Below are positions 1 through 5,617 of a DNA stretch of 5,617 bases, piece after piece; positions within the stretch are counted from its first letter, which is position 1, and each line of letters opens with the position of its first letter. A program made the translations under genes and the position numbers. Under the pieces are notes generated by a model. It did not search any database, had not been told where the DNA came from, and saw only the letters and a program-made list of their open reading frames with translations. Where the stretch lies: positions 1 through 5,617 of the forward strand of contig JAGQWV010000668.1 of NCBI GenBank assembly GCA_020437045.1. Direction: 5' to 3'. This DNA comes from Saprospiraceae bacterium. GTDB lineage: Bacteria > Bacteroidota > Bacteroidia > Chitinophagales > Saprospiraceae.

Positions 1-33
1 ATTTCCACAGTAACTGATATTAGTGTCGGCTTC

Positions 34-108
34 TTTTTCACTATGACTGCGTTCCAGAGCCTCGACAGAACACTATGCATGCGTTCTGTGCCTTGTCCTA
101 GTGAAAAA
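34..108. repeat. Nested inverted repeats (10-bp outer arms, 7-bp inner hairpin)
   Basis: Seen directly: TTTTTCACTA at 34-43 is the exact reverse complement of TAGTGAAAAA at 99-108, enclosing 55 bp. Inside, ACAGAAC at 65-71 pairs exactly with GTTCTGT at 83-89 around an 11-nt loop. An alternative short pairing is GTTC 51-54 with GAAC 68-71. As RNA or extruded DNA this would give a long arm topped by a smaller hairpin. Possible roles are an RNA 3'-end structure, a protein-binding site or a decayed small mobile palindrome; the sequence does not distinguish them. The repeats are certain and the function is unknown. Confidence 0.7.
39..86. repeat. Imperfect 16-bp direct repeat, 32-bp period
   Basis: CACTATGacTGCGTTC at 39-54 recurs as CACTATGcaTGCGTTC at 71-86, with 14 of 16 positions identical and only the two central bases changed. 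The copies are exactly 32 bp apart and lie inside the nested inverted repeat: copy 1 begins within the left outer arm and copy 2 spans the inner hairpin. A 32-bp offset is close to three helical turns, which would put both copies on one DNA face if a protein bound them. That last point is inference. Confidence 0.65.
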
Positions 109-165
109 TTACGGCGCTACCCGGCACATTTATTATACGACGAAACACTGGTGGTGAAAATGGAC

Positions 166-1098
166 CTATTTTATTGAGAAGAGATCTGCTTCTGCTGCGA
201 TATAGCCAAATGAAGCCCAATTATTACGGGACAAAATATCATAAAGCAGTTCTTTTCCAGCTACCTCATTACCCTGGCAAGCATACCAGCGAGCAATACC
301 GTAATCAAGAGCATCCAGAGATGGACCGGGAAGAATGCCTTCCCTGGCCTGATCGACAGTCATCTCACCTTTATACAACCGGCATAATCTAAAGTAGCTT
401 TCATTTTCGATTACCTGCATATGGTCTGTAATTCTATTGAGTACTCGATTTAAATCATTTCCTCTATTTACCCGGCAAATAATCGTATAAAGCCAATGGG
501 TAGCAGACACAAGATTGTCATCATTGCTACTGGTTCGTAAACAATTAATATAAGAGGTCATAGCCCTGGTAAAATCCTGATTTAGATAATAAGCTAAACC
601 CAGATGATACCAAATATTACCTTGCAGTGTGCTTATGGGTATATTTTGGGCATTAGGAAGTCCATCCGGTTCAATTTCATCCGGTTTTCCATTGATTAGT
701 TGGGCTGCCTTTTCCAAATCAGCAATCGCCAAATCAAATTTTCGAATGGTAATGTAGCGGTGACCCCGATGCCTCAAAAATCTTGGATCATCCGGATATA
801 ATGTTTGTCCCCGGGTAAAAACATCAATGGCGTCATCATATCGACCGGCATACGCCAGGAACCTTCCATACCAAATAATGTTTTCCGCGCTATCCGGCGC
901 AGCCAAATAACGGTGTTCTTTTTCGATCAGTTGATCGGCTATTTTTTCCGAAGGTGGATCTGCATAAAGAGGCTCTCCATTTAAAGAGTAGGCAGCCGGT
1001 TTATGATAATCGGCCTGCTTGGTTTTCTGCTTGCATGAAATACAAAGGAGACAAATCAATAAAATCGAAATCGAAAAAGAACCTAATATCTTATCCAT
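166..1098 (-). CDS. TPR-repeat lipoprotein, function unknown
   Basis: Encodes 310 residues, probably an envelope-anchored protein-interaction scaffold. The N-terminus is a lipoprotein signal: a hydrophobic stretch at residues 4-20 followed by C-I-S-C-K, with Cys22 as the likely lipidated residue. The body carries tetratricopeptide repeats, clearest at about 72-105 (WYGRFLAYAGRYDDAIDVF, then YPDDP), 106-134 (RYITIRKFDLAIADLEKA) and 160-193 (YHLGLAYYLNQDFTRAMTSY). A helical C-terminal domain ends in a W-x-x-FGYIAAEADL motif near 294-306. No catalytic residues are evident. TPR lipoproteins are common in Bacteroidota, and the neighbours do not reveal a partner. The ATG at 1098 is chosen because it gives a complete lipoprotein signal; AAAGG lies just upstream, close to the start for a Shine-Dalgarno. 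It may be co-transcribed with the T9SS gene 73 nt upstream. Confidence 0.85.
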   Translation of the reverse strand: MDKILGSFSISILLICLLCISCKQKTKQADYHKPAAYSLNGEPLYADPPSEKIADQLIEKEHRYLAAPDSAENIIWYGRFLAYAGRYDDAIDVFTRGQTLYPDDPRFLRHRGHRYITIRKFDLAIADLEKAAQLINGKPDEIEPDGLPNAQNIPISTLQGNIWYHLGLAYYLNQDFTRAMTSYINCLRTSSNDDNLVSATHWLYTIICRVNRGNDLNRVLNRITDHMQVIENESYFRLCRLYKGEMTVDQAREGILPGPSLDALDYGIARWYACQGNEVAGKELLYDILSRNNWASFGYIAAEADLFSIK

Positions 1099-1112
1099 TT
1101 ACCTTTGTAGTC

Positions 1113-1155
1113 ATTCATAAAATATTAAATTCCTTTTCGAACAATTCATAAAATA
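1113..1155. repeat. 12-bp perfect direct repeat between two minus-strand genes
   Basis: ATTCATAAAATA occurs at 1113-1124 and again at 1144-1155, 31 bp apart, with the palindrome TTCGAA (1136-1141) between them. Both copies lie in the 73-nt gap between the T9SS gene and the lipoprotein gene, upstream of the lipoprotein start. The spacing of about three helical turns would suit paired regulator binding. The segment is very AT-rich, so chance or slippage is also plausible. No TAnnTTTG promoter is visible here. Confidence 0.5.
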
Positions 1156-1171
1156 CAAGAATTATTTATTT

Positions 1172-2164
1172 CTATCGCTGCACAACGAGGGTACTCATCA
1201 TGCTCCCACTGGCCGTATTAATTCGATAAAAATAATTACCTGGGGCCAGATCATTGGTCAATAATTCCTCCTGATGCCGTCCGGCATTCTTCAACCCGGA
1301 ATCAATGGTCCTGACCCGACGGCCTGCCAAATCAAAGATTGTAATTTGCACCGTCTCTTCCTGGTCTAATTCATAGTGGAGTACCGTATAATCTTTAGCA
1401 GGATTCGGTGTGGGTGGATAAAGCTTTAATCCATCATGCTTGATAAAATCATCAGCGGAAGTCGTCACGCTATCTCCAAATTCTACCACGGCCTCGATAA
1501 GTAGATCAGCGTTAAGGATCCAAACAGTATCAATGGATCCCCAATTGGTATCAACAAACCTTTGATATGTATTACTTCCATCACCGCATCCATCTTCTGT
1601 GGTAAACAACCCCAGAGTATCCAATGATGTATAAAGTGCAGAAAAATCAATCGCTACAAAGAAGTTGGAATCCGTTAAAAATGGAGCATCAGGAAAGCCA
1701 AATAGCGTGAATTCTACCGATGTATCGCTAGGTGGAGTCACGGCCGATACATTTACTGGTGCACTGGTCCCTAACAATGCATCCGGGGCACCGTTATCCT
1801 TCATGGAATAGACTTTGGCTGTAATGGTACTGTCTCCCACTATTCCCGGAGTATTAAAATAAGCCGCTGCTCCAATAACTAAAAATTGAGTACTACCCGT
1901 AAAGGTCAGCAGTTGCGCCTGCTCCTGGTCCTCGTAAAAATTAGTGCCGGAAACATATCCCCAGGCATTAGAGGGAGAATAGAGGGTCACCGTTCTGCTA
2001 CAATCGTCATTGATAGAAGGATAAGAAACGATGGCGTTGTCGCGTGCATTTCTTTTTTTGTTTAGATACACAGTTTCAGATGGCTCTATCGCCCGGTTCT
2101 GAGCAAAGGGCACCGCACTGAAACCAAAGGCGATTAAAAAAACAAGGAGAGGTCGGAATTGCAT
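1172..2164 (-). CDS. Secreted protein with T9SS type A C-terminal sorting domain
   Basis: Encodes 330 residues. Residues 1-21 form a Sec signal peptide (RPLLVFLIAFGFSAVPFA, probable cut before Gln22). The middle, about 55-230, is rich in predicted beta strands and contains two cysteines (Cys55, Cys193). It resembles the beta-sandwich ectodomains common in Bacteroidota secreted proteins, but I cannot assign an activity. The C-terminus, about 246-330, is a type A sorting domain: LKLYPPTPNPAKD, then VQITIFDLAGRRVRT, then LAPGNYFYRI, ending in STLVVQR. In this family the domain directs export through the type IX secretion system and is usually removed as the protein is released or attached to the cell surface. 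The ATG at 2164 gives an intact signal peptide. No Shine-Dalgarno is evident, as is usual in this phylum. Confidence 0.9.
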   Translation of the reverse strand: MQFRPLLVFLIAFGFSAVPFAQNRAIEPSETVYLNKKRNARDNAIVSYPSINDDCSRTVTLYSPSNAWGYVSGTNFYEDQEQAQLLTFTGSTQFLVIGAAAYFNTPGIVGDSTITAKVYSMKDNGAPDALLGTSAPVNVSAVTPPSDTSVEFTLFGFPDAPFLTDSNFFVAIDFSALYTSLDTLGLFTTEDGCGDGSNTYQRFVDTNWGSIDTVWILNADLLIEAVVEFGDSVTTSADDFIKHDGLKLYPPTPNPAKDYTVLHYELDQEETVQITIFDLAGRRVRTIDSGLKNAGRHQEELLTNDLAPGNYFYRINTASGSMMSTLVVQR

Positions 2165-2428
2165 TGTTTGAATTTTTATAGTGTTTCAAAATTTAATTGA
2201 TCAGGGTTTAGTGATTTGGAGTTTCATCAATGATAAGGAAAAAGAACCAATTAACCTTTAAGTAACAGGGATACAACTTAAAATGCTGCCCGGTTCCTGT
2301 TTATATTTATCCGGTCGAAAATTACTACGAAATCTTAAAATTATCGTCGCTACTGCATATCAAGTGTTACATATTTTTTTCCAAAAAAGGCAGCTTATCA
2401 TAACGGCAAATAGGTGCTTTAGATAAAT
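2165..2428. other. 264-nt intergenic region, no gene seen
   Basis: AT-rich spacer between two minus-strand genes. It should contain the 3' end of the permease transcript and, if the T9SS gene is transcribed separately, its promoter. I find no exact TAnnTTTG on the minus strand. The nearest match, TAAATTTTG (plus positions 2187-2195), has one extra base between TA and TTTG and no TTG at the proper distance upstream. No strong GC-rich hairpin with a T-run and no convincing small ORF is seen. Confidence 0.5.
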
Positions 2429-3739
2429 TCACGACTTATTTTCCCGTTTCATATATACATAAATGGGGATACCCAACAGCAACATAATAAATCCCCAGTA
2501 GACCGGTTCGTATCCCGATCCGGATACCATCCATACGGAATATGCAAAACCCAGCATTGGTAAAATCAATTGCATTCTCACATTTCCTTCGTTCCCAAAG
2601 CGCCGCTGCAATACAAATACTCCATAGGCTGCCGCGGCAAAAATATAAGGTATGAGTACGGTGGTCGTCGTCACTAGAATTAAAAATTCAAAGGCCTTTA
2701 CCATGCCCTTAGAAAAGTTCATCAGCATGAGGGTGGAGACGATGATACTTCCAATTACCAGACTTACAGAAGGACTGCCGTTTTTGTTCTTACGGGCAAA
2801 AATTTTCGGGAATAAATGTTGCCGCGCCGGTGCCATGGGTACCTGTCCTTGCAATATGGTCCAACCATTTAAAGCTCCGAAGGTCGATATAACCACCCCT
2901 CCTGCCACCAGATAACGACCGGCATTACCCCAGATCACCTGGGCAGCTTCGGCAAAAGGAGCATTGCTAGATTGTAGATTGGCCGGACTAATTAATCCCA
3001 TGACAGCAATAGTCCCCAGGATATAAACGACAATGGTAATCAATGTCCCCCAGACGGTCGCGGTCGGAATCGTCTTCTCCGGATTTTCCACATCTTCAGC
3101 AGGTACCGTGGCCGACTCAAAACCCAGAAAGGCGAATAGGGTCATGGCTGCCGTAGCTGAAATTGCCTGAAAATTACTACTGGTACTAATATTCATTGGA
3201 CTGAAATGTTCCGGATTGAGATAGAAAACACCTACCACCGATATAAGAATCAACGGAACCAGTTTTAATATCGTTGTGACTAATTGCAATGAACCTGCTG
3301 TCCGAATGGTTTGGGAATTTAACCACGTTAAGAACCAGATAGCCATGAGGCCAGTCGCAGCTGCCAGAATATTATTTGTTGCCAACACCGGTAAAAAAAC
3401 ACTCAAATAACTGACGAATGCCACCGTAATGGCGGCATTGGATGCCCAAATGGAGAGAATATAACCCCAGGCTACCAGGAACCCGGGAAAGTCTCCAAAT
3501 CCTTCCTGGGAGTAGACGAATGGTCCCCCACTGATGTTGGGGAGCAATCTACTTAACCGACTGAAAATTAAGGCCAGAATCAAGGCTCCGGTAGAAGTGA
3601 ATAACCAACCAAAAATGCTGATGCCTCCGTAGGCCCCCAGGGATGAAGGAAGAAAAAATATCCCGGATCCGATCATATTACCGATGACCAGTGCGATAGC
3701 CATTGAAAGCGTAAGTTTTCCTTTGTTTTGCTTAAGCAT
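2429..3739 (-). CDS. APC-superfamily amino acid permease, AdiC-like (APA family)
   Basis: Encodes 436 residues, the usual length for a 12-helix basic amino acid/polyamine antiporter-type carrier in the inner membrane. The signature is strong: GNMIGSGIFFLP at 20-31 is the unwound helix-1 substrate loop; SGGPFVYSQEGFG lies at 70-82; LGFESATVPAEDVENPEKTIP at 205-225 spans helix 6 and the following loop; and NGWTILQGQ lies at 291-299. Compared with E. coli AdiC as I recall it, Asn21, Ser25, Tyr93, Glu208 and Trp293 match pocket or gate residues, but AdiC Trp202 is replaced by Phe202. Roughly twelve hydrophobic helices fit. The substrate is therefore uncertain: an amino acid or amine, not necessarily arginine/agmatine. 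No amino acid decarboxylase gene lies in the window, unlike classical acid-resistance antiporter loci. The gene is divergent from marR across 246 nt. The ATG at 3739 is the natural start, with no clear Shine-Dalgarno. Confidence 0.9.
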   Translation of the reverse strand: MLKQNKGKLTLSMAIALVIGNMIGSGIFFLPSSLGAYGGISIFGWLFTSTGALILALIFSRLSRLLPNISGGPFVYSQEGFGDFPGFLVAWGYILSIWASNAAITVAFVSYLSVFLPVLATNNILAAATGLMAIWFLTWLNSQTIRTAGSLQLVTTILKLVPLILISVVGVFYLNPEHFSPMNISTSSNFQAISATAAMTLFAFLGFESATVPAEDVENPEKTIPTATVWGTLITIVVYILGTIAVMGLISPANLQSSNAPFAEAAQVIWGNAGRYLVAGGVVISTFGALNGWTILQGQVPMAPARQHLFPKIFARKNKNGSPSVSLVIGSIIVSTLMLMNFSKGMVKAFEFLILVTTTTVLIPYIFAAAAYGVFVLQRRFGNEGNVRMQLILPMLGFAYSVWMVSGSGYEPVYWGFIMLLLGIPIYVYMKRENKS

Positions 3740-3868
3740 AGTTGACGATACCTAGTTATTTCATGGACAAACCAAGATCCGGTCATCCAATTCAGATAAT
3801 AAAAGTTTTTCAATCTCACCGGTTAAACTAATCATATTCCTGCTTAAGTGGGACTTTCTCCGCAAGAA

Positions 3869-3886
3869 AAGTTTACGTGCAAACTT
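3869..3886. promoter_or_regulatory. Dyad AAGTTT-N6-AAACTT in the divergent intergenic region
   Basis: AAGTTT (3869-3874) and AAACTT (3881-3886) form a perfect 6-bp inverted repeat around a 6-nt spacer. The half-site/spacer layout resembles the MarR-type dyad 50 bp to the right, but the sequence differs. It lies about 130 bp upstream of the permease start and about 75 bp upstream of the marR -33 element. It could be an operator for either gene or a chance dyad in AT-rich DNA. An 8-bp palindrome, AAGATCTT, sits nearby at 3903-3910. Confidence 0.3.
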
Positions 3887-3935
3887 GATGGAATACTAAT
3901 TTAAGATCTTCAAGACTATTCTCAAGAAACGTTAA

Positions 3936-3955
3936 ATAGTTGCATATACAACTAT
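3936..3955. promoter_or_regulatory. Probable MarR operator (20-bp dyad) over the marR promoter
   Basis: ATAGTTG (3936-3942) and CAACTAT (3949-3955) are exact reverse complements around CATATA, so 18 of the 20 positions are palindromic. MarR-family dimers typically bind dyads of this size, often with a TTG...CAA core and often in their own promoters. Here the left half-site includes the TTG -33 element (3940-3942), and the right half lies in the promoter spacer. Bound repressor would therefore block RNA polymerase. Autoregulation by the gene at 3986 is inferred from position and symmetry. Confidence 0.75.
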
Positions 3956-3969
3956 CTCGATTATCTTTG
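3940..3969 (+). promoter_or_regulatory. Bacteroidota-type promoter of the marR-efflux operon
   Basis: The -7 element TATCTTTG (3962-3969) matches the Bacteroidota consensus TAnnTTTG perfectly. A TTG at 3940-3942 lies 19 bp upstream, a normal spacing for the -33 element. Transcription would start a few bases after 3969, giving a leader of only about 10-15 nt before the TTG start codon at 3986. The -33 element is inside the 20-bp dyad described separately. Confidence 0.75.
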
Positions 3970-3985
3970 CGGCAAAATTTGAGAC

Positions 3986-4441
3986 TTGGATCACACATTT
4001 GACCACAATTCTTTGGTCCCGTGGATCGGGAAAACAGGAAAGATGCTTTCAATTTTTCTCAATCACAGACTTCAGGAGAAAGGCTTACCACTCACTACCA
4101 AGCAATGGATCCTGTTGCGTATTTTACACGAACGGGATGGATTGCCGCAAAATGAATTGGCCTTCAGAACGGAACGAGATAAAGCATCTGTAGTCCGGCT
4201 CATTAATAACATGGAAAAAAACCAGCTTGTTTTCCGGAAGCAGGATGCCGACGACAAACGAATAAATCGTATCTATTTAAGTGATCAGGGTAAAGTTTTA
4301 TTTCAAAAAGCCCTGCCCGTAGTTAAGAAATCATTTTCAGATGTGCAGCAAGGTCTAAATCCGGATGAAGTAGCCGGTTTAATAACTGTGCTGCAAAAGA
4401 TCCTAAATAATATCTGCCCTAAATTGCTCTGTACAGAATAA
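3986..4441 (+). CDS. MarR-family transcriptional regulator, probable efflux-operon repressor
   Basis: Encodes 151 residues, typical for the family. Helices at about 10-50 (SLVPWIGKTGKMLSIFLNHRL, then TTKQWILLRILHE) form the dimerisation and first winged-helix elements. The helix-turn-helix runs about 54-81 (PQNELAFRTERDKASVVRLINNMEKNQL), with the recognition helix near 65-78. The wing, DADDKRINRIYLSDQGK (87-103), carries the conserved D-x-R region. A C-terminal dimer helix follows, and two cysteines (Cys144, Cys149) lie near the end. The start is TTG at 3986, the first usable codon after an in-frame TGA at 3980-3982; a second TTG at 4013 would shorten the protein by nine residues. No Shine-Dalgarno is seen. 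The adaptor gene follows by 53 nt, so the protein most likely represses an efflux operon and its own gene, with release by a small ligand. The ligand is unknown. Confidence 0.92.
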   Translation: MDHTFDHNSLVPWIGKTGKMLSIFLNHRLQEKGLPLTTKQWILLRILHERDGLPQNELAFRTERDKASVVRLINNMEKNQLVFRKQDADDKRINRIYLSDQGKVLFQKALPVVKKSFSDVQQGLNPDEVAGLITVLQKILNNICPKLLCTE

Positions 4442-4461
4442 ATCCCAATTATTCCATTGTA

Positions 4462-4473
4462 TTGCATTAACAA
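4462..4473. promoter_or_regulatory. Possible second, weaker MarR site before the adaptor gene
   Basis: TTGCATTAACAA has the same TTG-N6-CAA core as the 3936-3955 dyad (TTGCATATACAA), with 10 of 12 bases identical. The flanking half-site bases are not symmetrical here, so any binding would be weaker. It lies in the 53-nt gap between the marR stop and the adaptor ATG. No TAnnTTTG promoter is seen in the gap. The resemblance is seen directly; function is inference. Confidence 0.35.
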
Positions 4474-4494
4474 GTTGCAAATTCAATAGACAAT

Positions 4495-5617
4495 ATGCGA
4501 AAGACTATTCTTTTCATTCTTGGTTTGATAATTATCGGAGGTGCTGTTTTCATCTCAAAAAAAATTATCGAAAACAAACAAATACCAGCACCGCGTGAAA
4601 AAAAGATCATAACCTCGGTTTTCACGCAACCGGTAACGAACGCCAGCATACCTGTAACCGTATCTACCAATGGTCTGCTTACCGCAAAATACAGGTTAGA
4701 GTTATACAGCGAAGTACAAGGTGTATTTAATGAGAGCGCTACTGATTTTAAACCTGGTGCTTATTATTCAGAAAACAGCATTCTCCTGAAAATAAACAGT
4801 GATGAACATCAGGCAACGCTGCGGGCGCAAAAAAGCAGTCTTTTCAATCAGATTGTTTTATTACTCCCTGATTTACGACTAGATTATCCTGATGCTTTTC
4901 CGGCATGGGAGGCCTATGTCAATGATTTTAATGTGGAAAAACCCATCAAAGCGCTGCCGGAGCCCAAATCGGATCGGGAAAAACTATTTATCACCGGTCG
5001 AAATATTTATACGCCCTATTACTCCGTAAAAAACCTGGAAGAAAGAATGTCTAAATATACTATTCGAGCTCCATTTGGTGGCGTTTTGACCCAGGCTCTG
5101 GTGACCAAGGGTACGCTAATTCGTTCCGGTCAAAAGCTCGGAGAATTCATCAATCCTAATGTTTATGAATTGCAGGTACCGGTTAATACGGCTTACAGTG
5201 ATTTAGTCAAAGTCGGCCAACAAGTAGACCTGCATAATATTGAAAAAACAAAAACCTGGCAGGGAAAAATAATACGAATAAATAGTATAGTCGATCAAGC
5301 GACCCAAAGCATTCAAGTTTACATTTTGGTAAGTGGTAAAGACCTGAAGGAAGGCATGTATCTGGAAGCAGACCTGCAAGCTCGTGAAGTTGAAGATGCC
5401 TTTGAAGTGGACCGTAAGCTGCTGGTCGAAGAGAATCAACTCTTTTATGTAATTGATACTACGCTTCTGCTCACTACCATCGAACCAATATATTTTAAAG
5501 ATCGCTCTGTGGTCGTTAAGGGATTGGAAGATGGAATGCGAATTCTGGCCAGGCCGGTACCTGGTGCCACTGCCGGAATGACAGTTCAGGTTCTTGAAGA
5601 TATCGCCGAAACCAATT
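4495..5617 (+). CDS. RND-type efflux periplasmic adaptor (membrane fusion protein), 3' partial
   Basis: The frame is open from ATG 4495 to the window edge (374 codons) after an in-frame TAA at 4468-4470. The product would link an inner-membrane pump to an outer-membrane channel. Residues 4-20 form an N-terminal membrane anchor or signal. The two lipoyl half-motifs lie at about 66-100 (RLELYSEVQGVF to LLKI) and 188-218 (YTIRAPFGGVL, then GTLIRSGQKLGEF). Between them a region of about 85 residues replaces the usual coiled-coil hairpin and is unusually rich in Pro, Trp and Tyr (LPDLRLDYPDAFPAW). A beta-barrel domain follows at about 223-296 (ELQVPVNTAYSDLVKVGQQV to EGMYLEADL), then a membrane-proximal domain to about 368 (VKGLEDGMRILARPVPGATAGM). 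Few residues should be missing, since adaptors normally end soon after this motif. It is probably in one operon with marR. The drug or metabolite exported cannot be told. Confidence 0.9.
   Translation, partial: MRKTILFILGLIIIGGAVFISKKIIENKQIPAPREKKIITSVFTQPVTNASIPVTVSTNGLLTAKYRLELYSEVQGVFNESATDFKPGAYYSENSILLKINSDEHQATLRAQKSSLFNQIVLLLPDLRLDYPDAFPAWEAYVNDFNVEKPIKALPEPKSDREKLFITGRNIYTPYYSVKNLEERMSKYTIRAPFGGVLTQALVTKGTLIRSGQKLGEFINPNVYELQVPVNTAYSDLVKVGQQVDLHNIEKTKTWQGKIIRINSIVDQATQSIQVYILVSGKDLKEGMYLEADLQAREVEDAFEVDRKLLVEENQLFYVIDTTLLLTTIEPIYFKDRSVVVKGLEDGMRILARPVPGATAGMTVQVLEDIAETN

Larger units (their letters stand above)
1..165. other. Non-coding intergenic segment, cut by the window edge
   Basis: No frame on either strand stays open long enough to suggest a gene, and there is no fragment of a recognisable protein. 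The segment lies downstream of the minus-strand lipoprotein gene. Its left two thirds are dominated by repeats, listed separately: CACTA/TAGTG motifs at 21-25, 39-43, 71-75 and 99-103, a 16-bp direct repeat and two nested inverted repeats. I see no Bacteroidota-type promoter (TAnnTTTG) in it. It could hold the 3' end and termination region of the lipoprotein transcript, but no hairpin is followed directly by a T-run in the minus-strand direction, so I do not call a classical terminator. Confidence 0.6.

Noticed and set aside
34..108. Integron attC site or complete insertion sequence
   Set aside because: The attC core motifs (RYYYAAC/GTTRRRY) are not arranged correctly, and there is no transposase or target-site duplication.
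174..392. 72-codon plus-strand frame opposite the lipoprotein gene
   Set aside because: It is antisense to the TPR coding region and has no family features.
2187..2195. TAAATTTTG on the minus strand as the T9SS gene promoter
   Set aside because: It has three rather than two bases between TA and TTTG, and no TTG lies about 19-20 bp upstream, so the match is too weak to call.
2378..2403. Terminator after the permease gene (T-run on the minus strand beside TTATGATAA)
   Set aside because: The T-runs are present, but the adjoining inverted repeat is only 4 bp and AT-only, with no GC-rich stem.
2652..2915. 87-codon plus-strand frame inside the permease gene
   Set aside because: It is the reverse-strand shadow of a strongly conserved membrane protein gene and has no promoter or recognisable domain.
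4467..4670. 67-codon minus-strand frame over the adaptor start
   Set aside because: It is antisense to the membrane anchor of the adaptor, which explains its apparent hydrophobicity.
5203..5439. 78-codon minus-strand frame inside the adaptor gene
   Set aside because: It overlaps the clear beta-barrel coding region of the adaptor on the opposite strand; its composition is that of a shadow frame.

Overview
The window looks like a chromosomal segment of a Bacteroidota bacterium. Two features support this. The product at 1172-2164 ends in a recognisable type IX secretion (T9SS) type A sorting domain. The gene at 3986 is preceded by a perfect TAnnTTTG -7 element with a TTG 19 bp upstream, the promoter type of this phylum. 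Weak or absent Shine-Dalgarno sequences fit as well. Family or genus cannot be fixed from this sequence. I see no transposase, integrase, CRISPR array, tRNA or rRNA.

Layout. Positions 1-165 are non-coding and hold an intricate set of nested direct and inverted repeats (about 34-108). Three genes then lie on the minus strand: a TPR lipoprotein (166-1098), a secreted T9SS cargo protein (1172-2164) and an AdiC-like amino acid permease of the APC superfamily (2429-3739). Two genes lie on the plus strand: a MarR-family regulator (3986-4441) and a periplasmic adaptor (membrane fusion) protein of an RND-type efflux pump. The adaptor starts at 4495 and is still open at the right edge, so only its extreme C-terminus is missing.

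How the parts work together. The best-supported unit is the MarR-adaptor pair: same strand, 53 nt apart, with a 20-bp dyad (ATAGTTG-N6-CAACTAT, 3936-3955) overlapping the -33 element of the marR promoter. This is the expected layout for an autorepressed, ligand-inducible efflux operon. The inner-membrane pump and perhaps an outer-membrane channel would be expected just beyond the window. A weaker version of the same dyad (TTGCAT..ACAA) sits in the 53-nt gap before the adaptor gene. The permease is divergent from marR across a 246-nt gap and may or may not share its control. The lipoprotein and T9SS genes are 73 nt apart and could be co-transcribed, but nothing ties their functions together.

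I find no clear evidence for an undescribed biological system. The points most worth a second look are the 34-108 repeat structure, the MarR operator/promoter architecture, the departures from AdiC in the permease pocket, and the atypical hairpin region of the adaptor.
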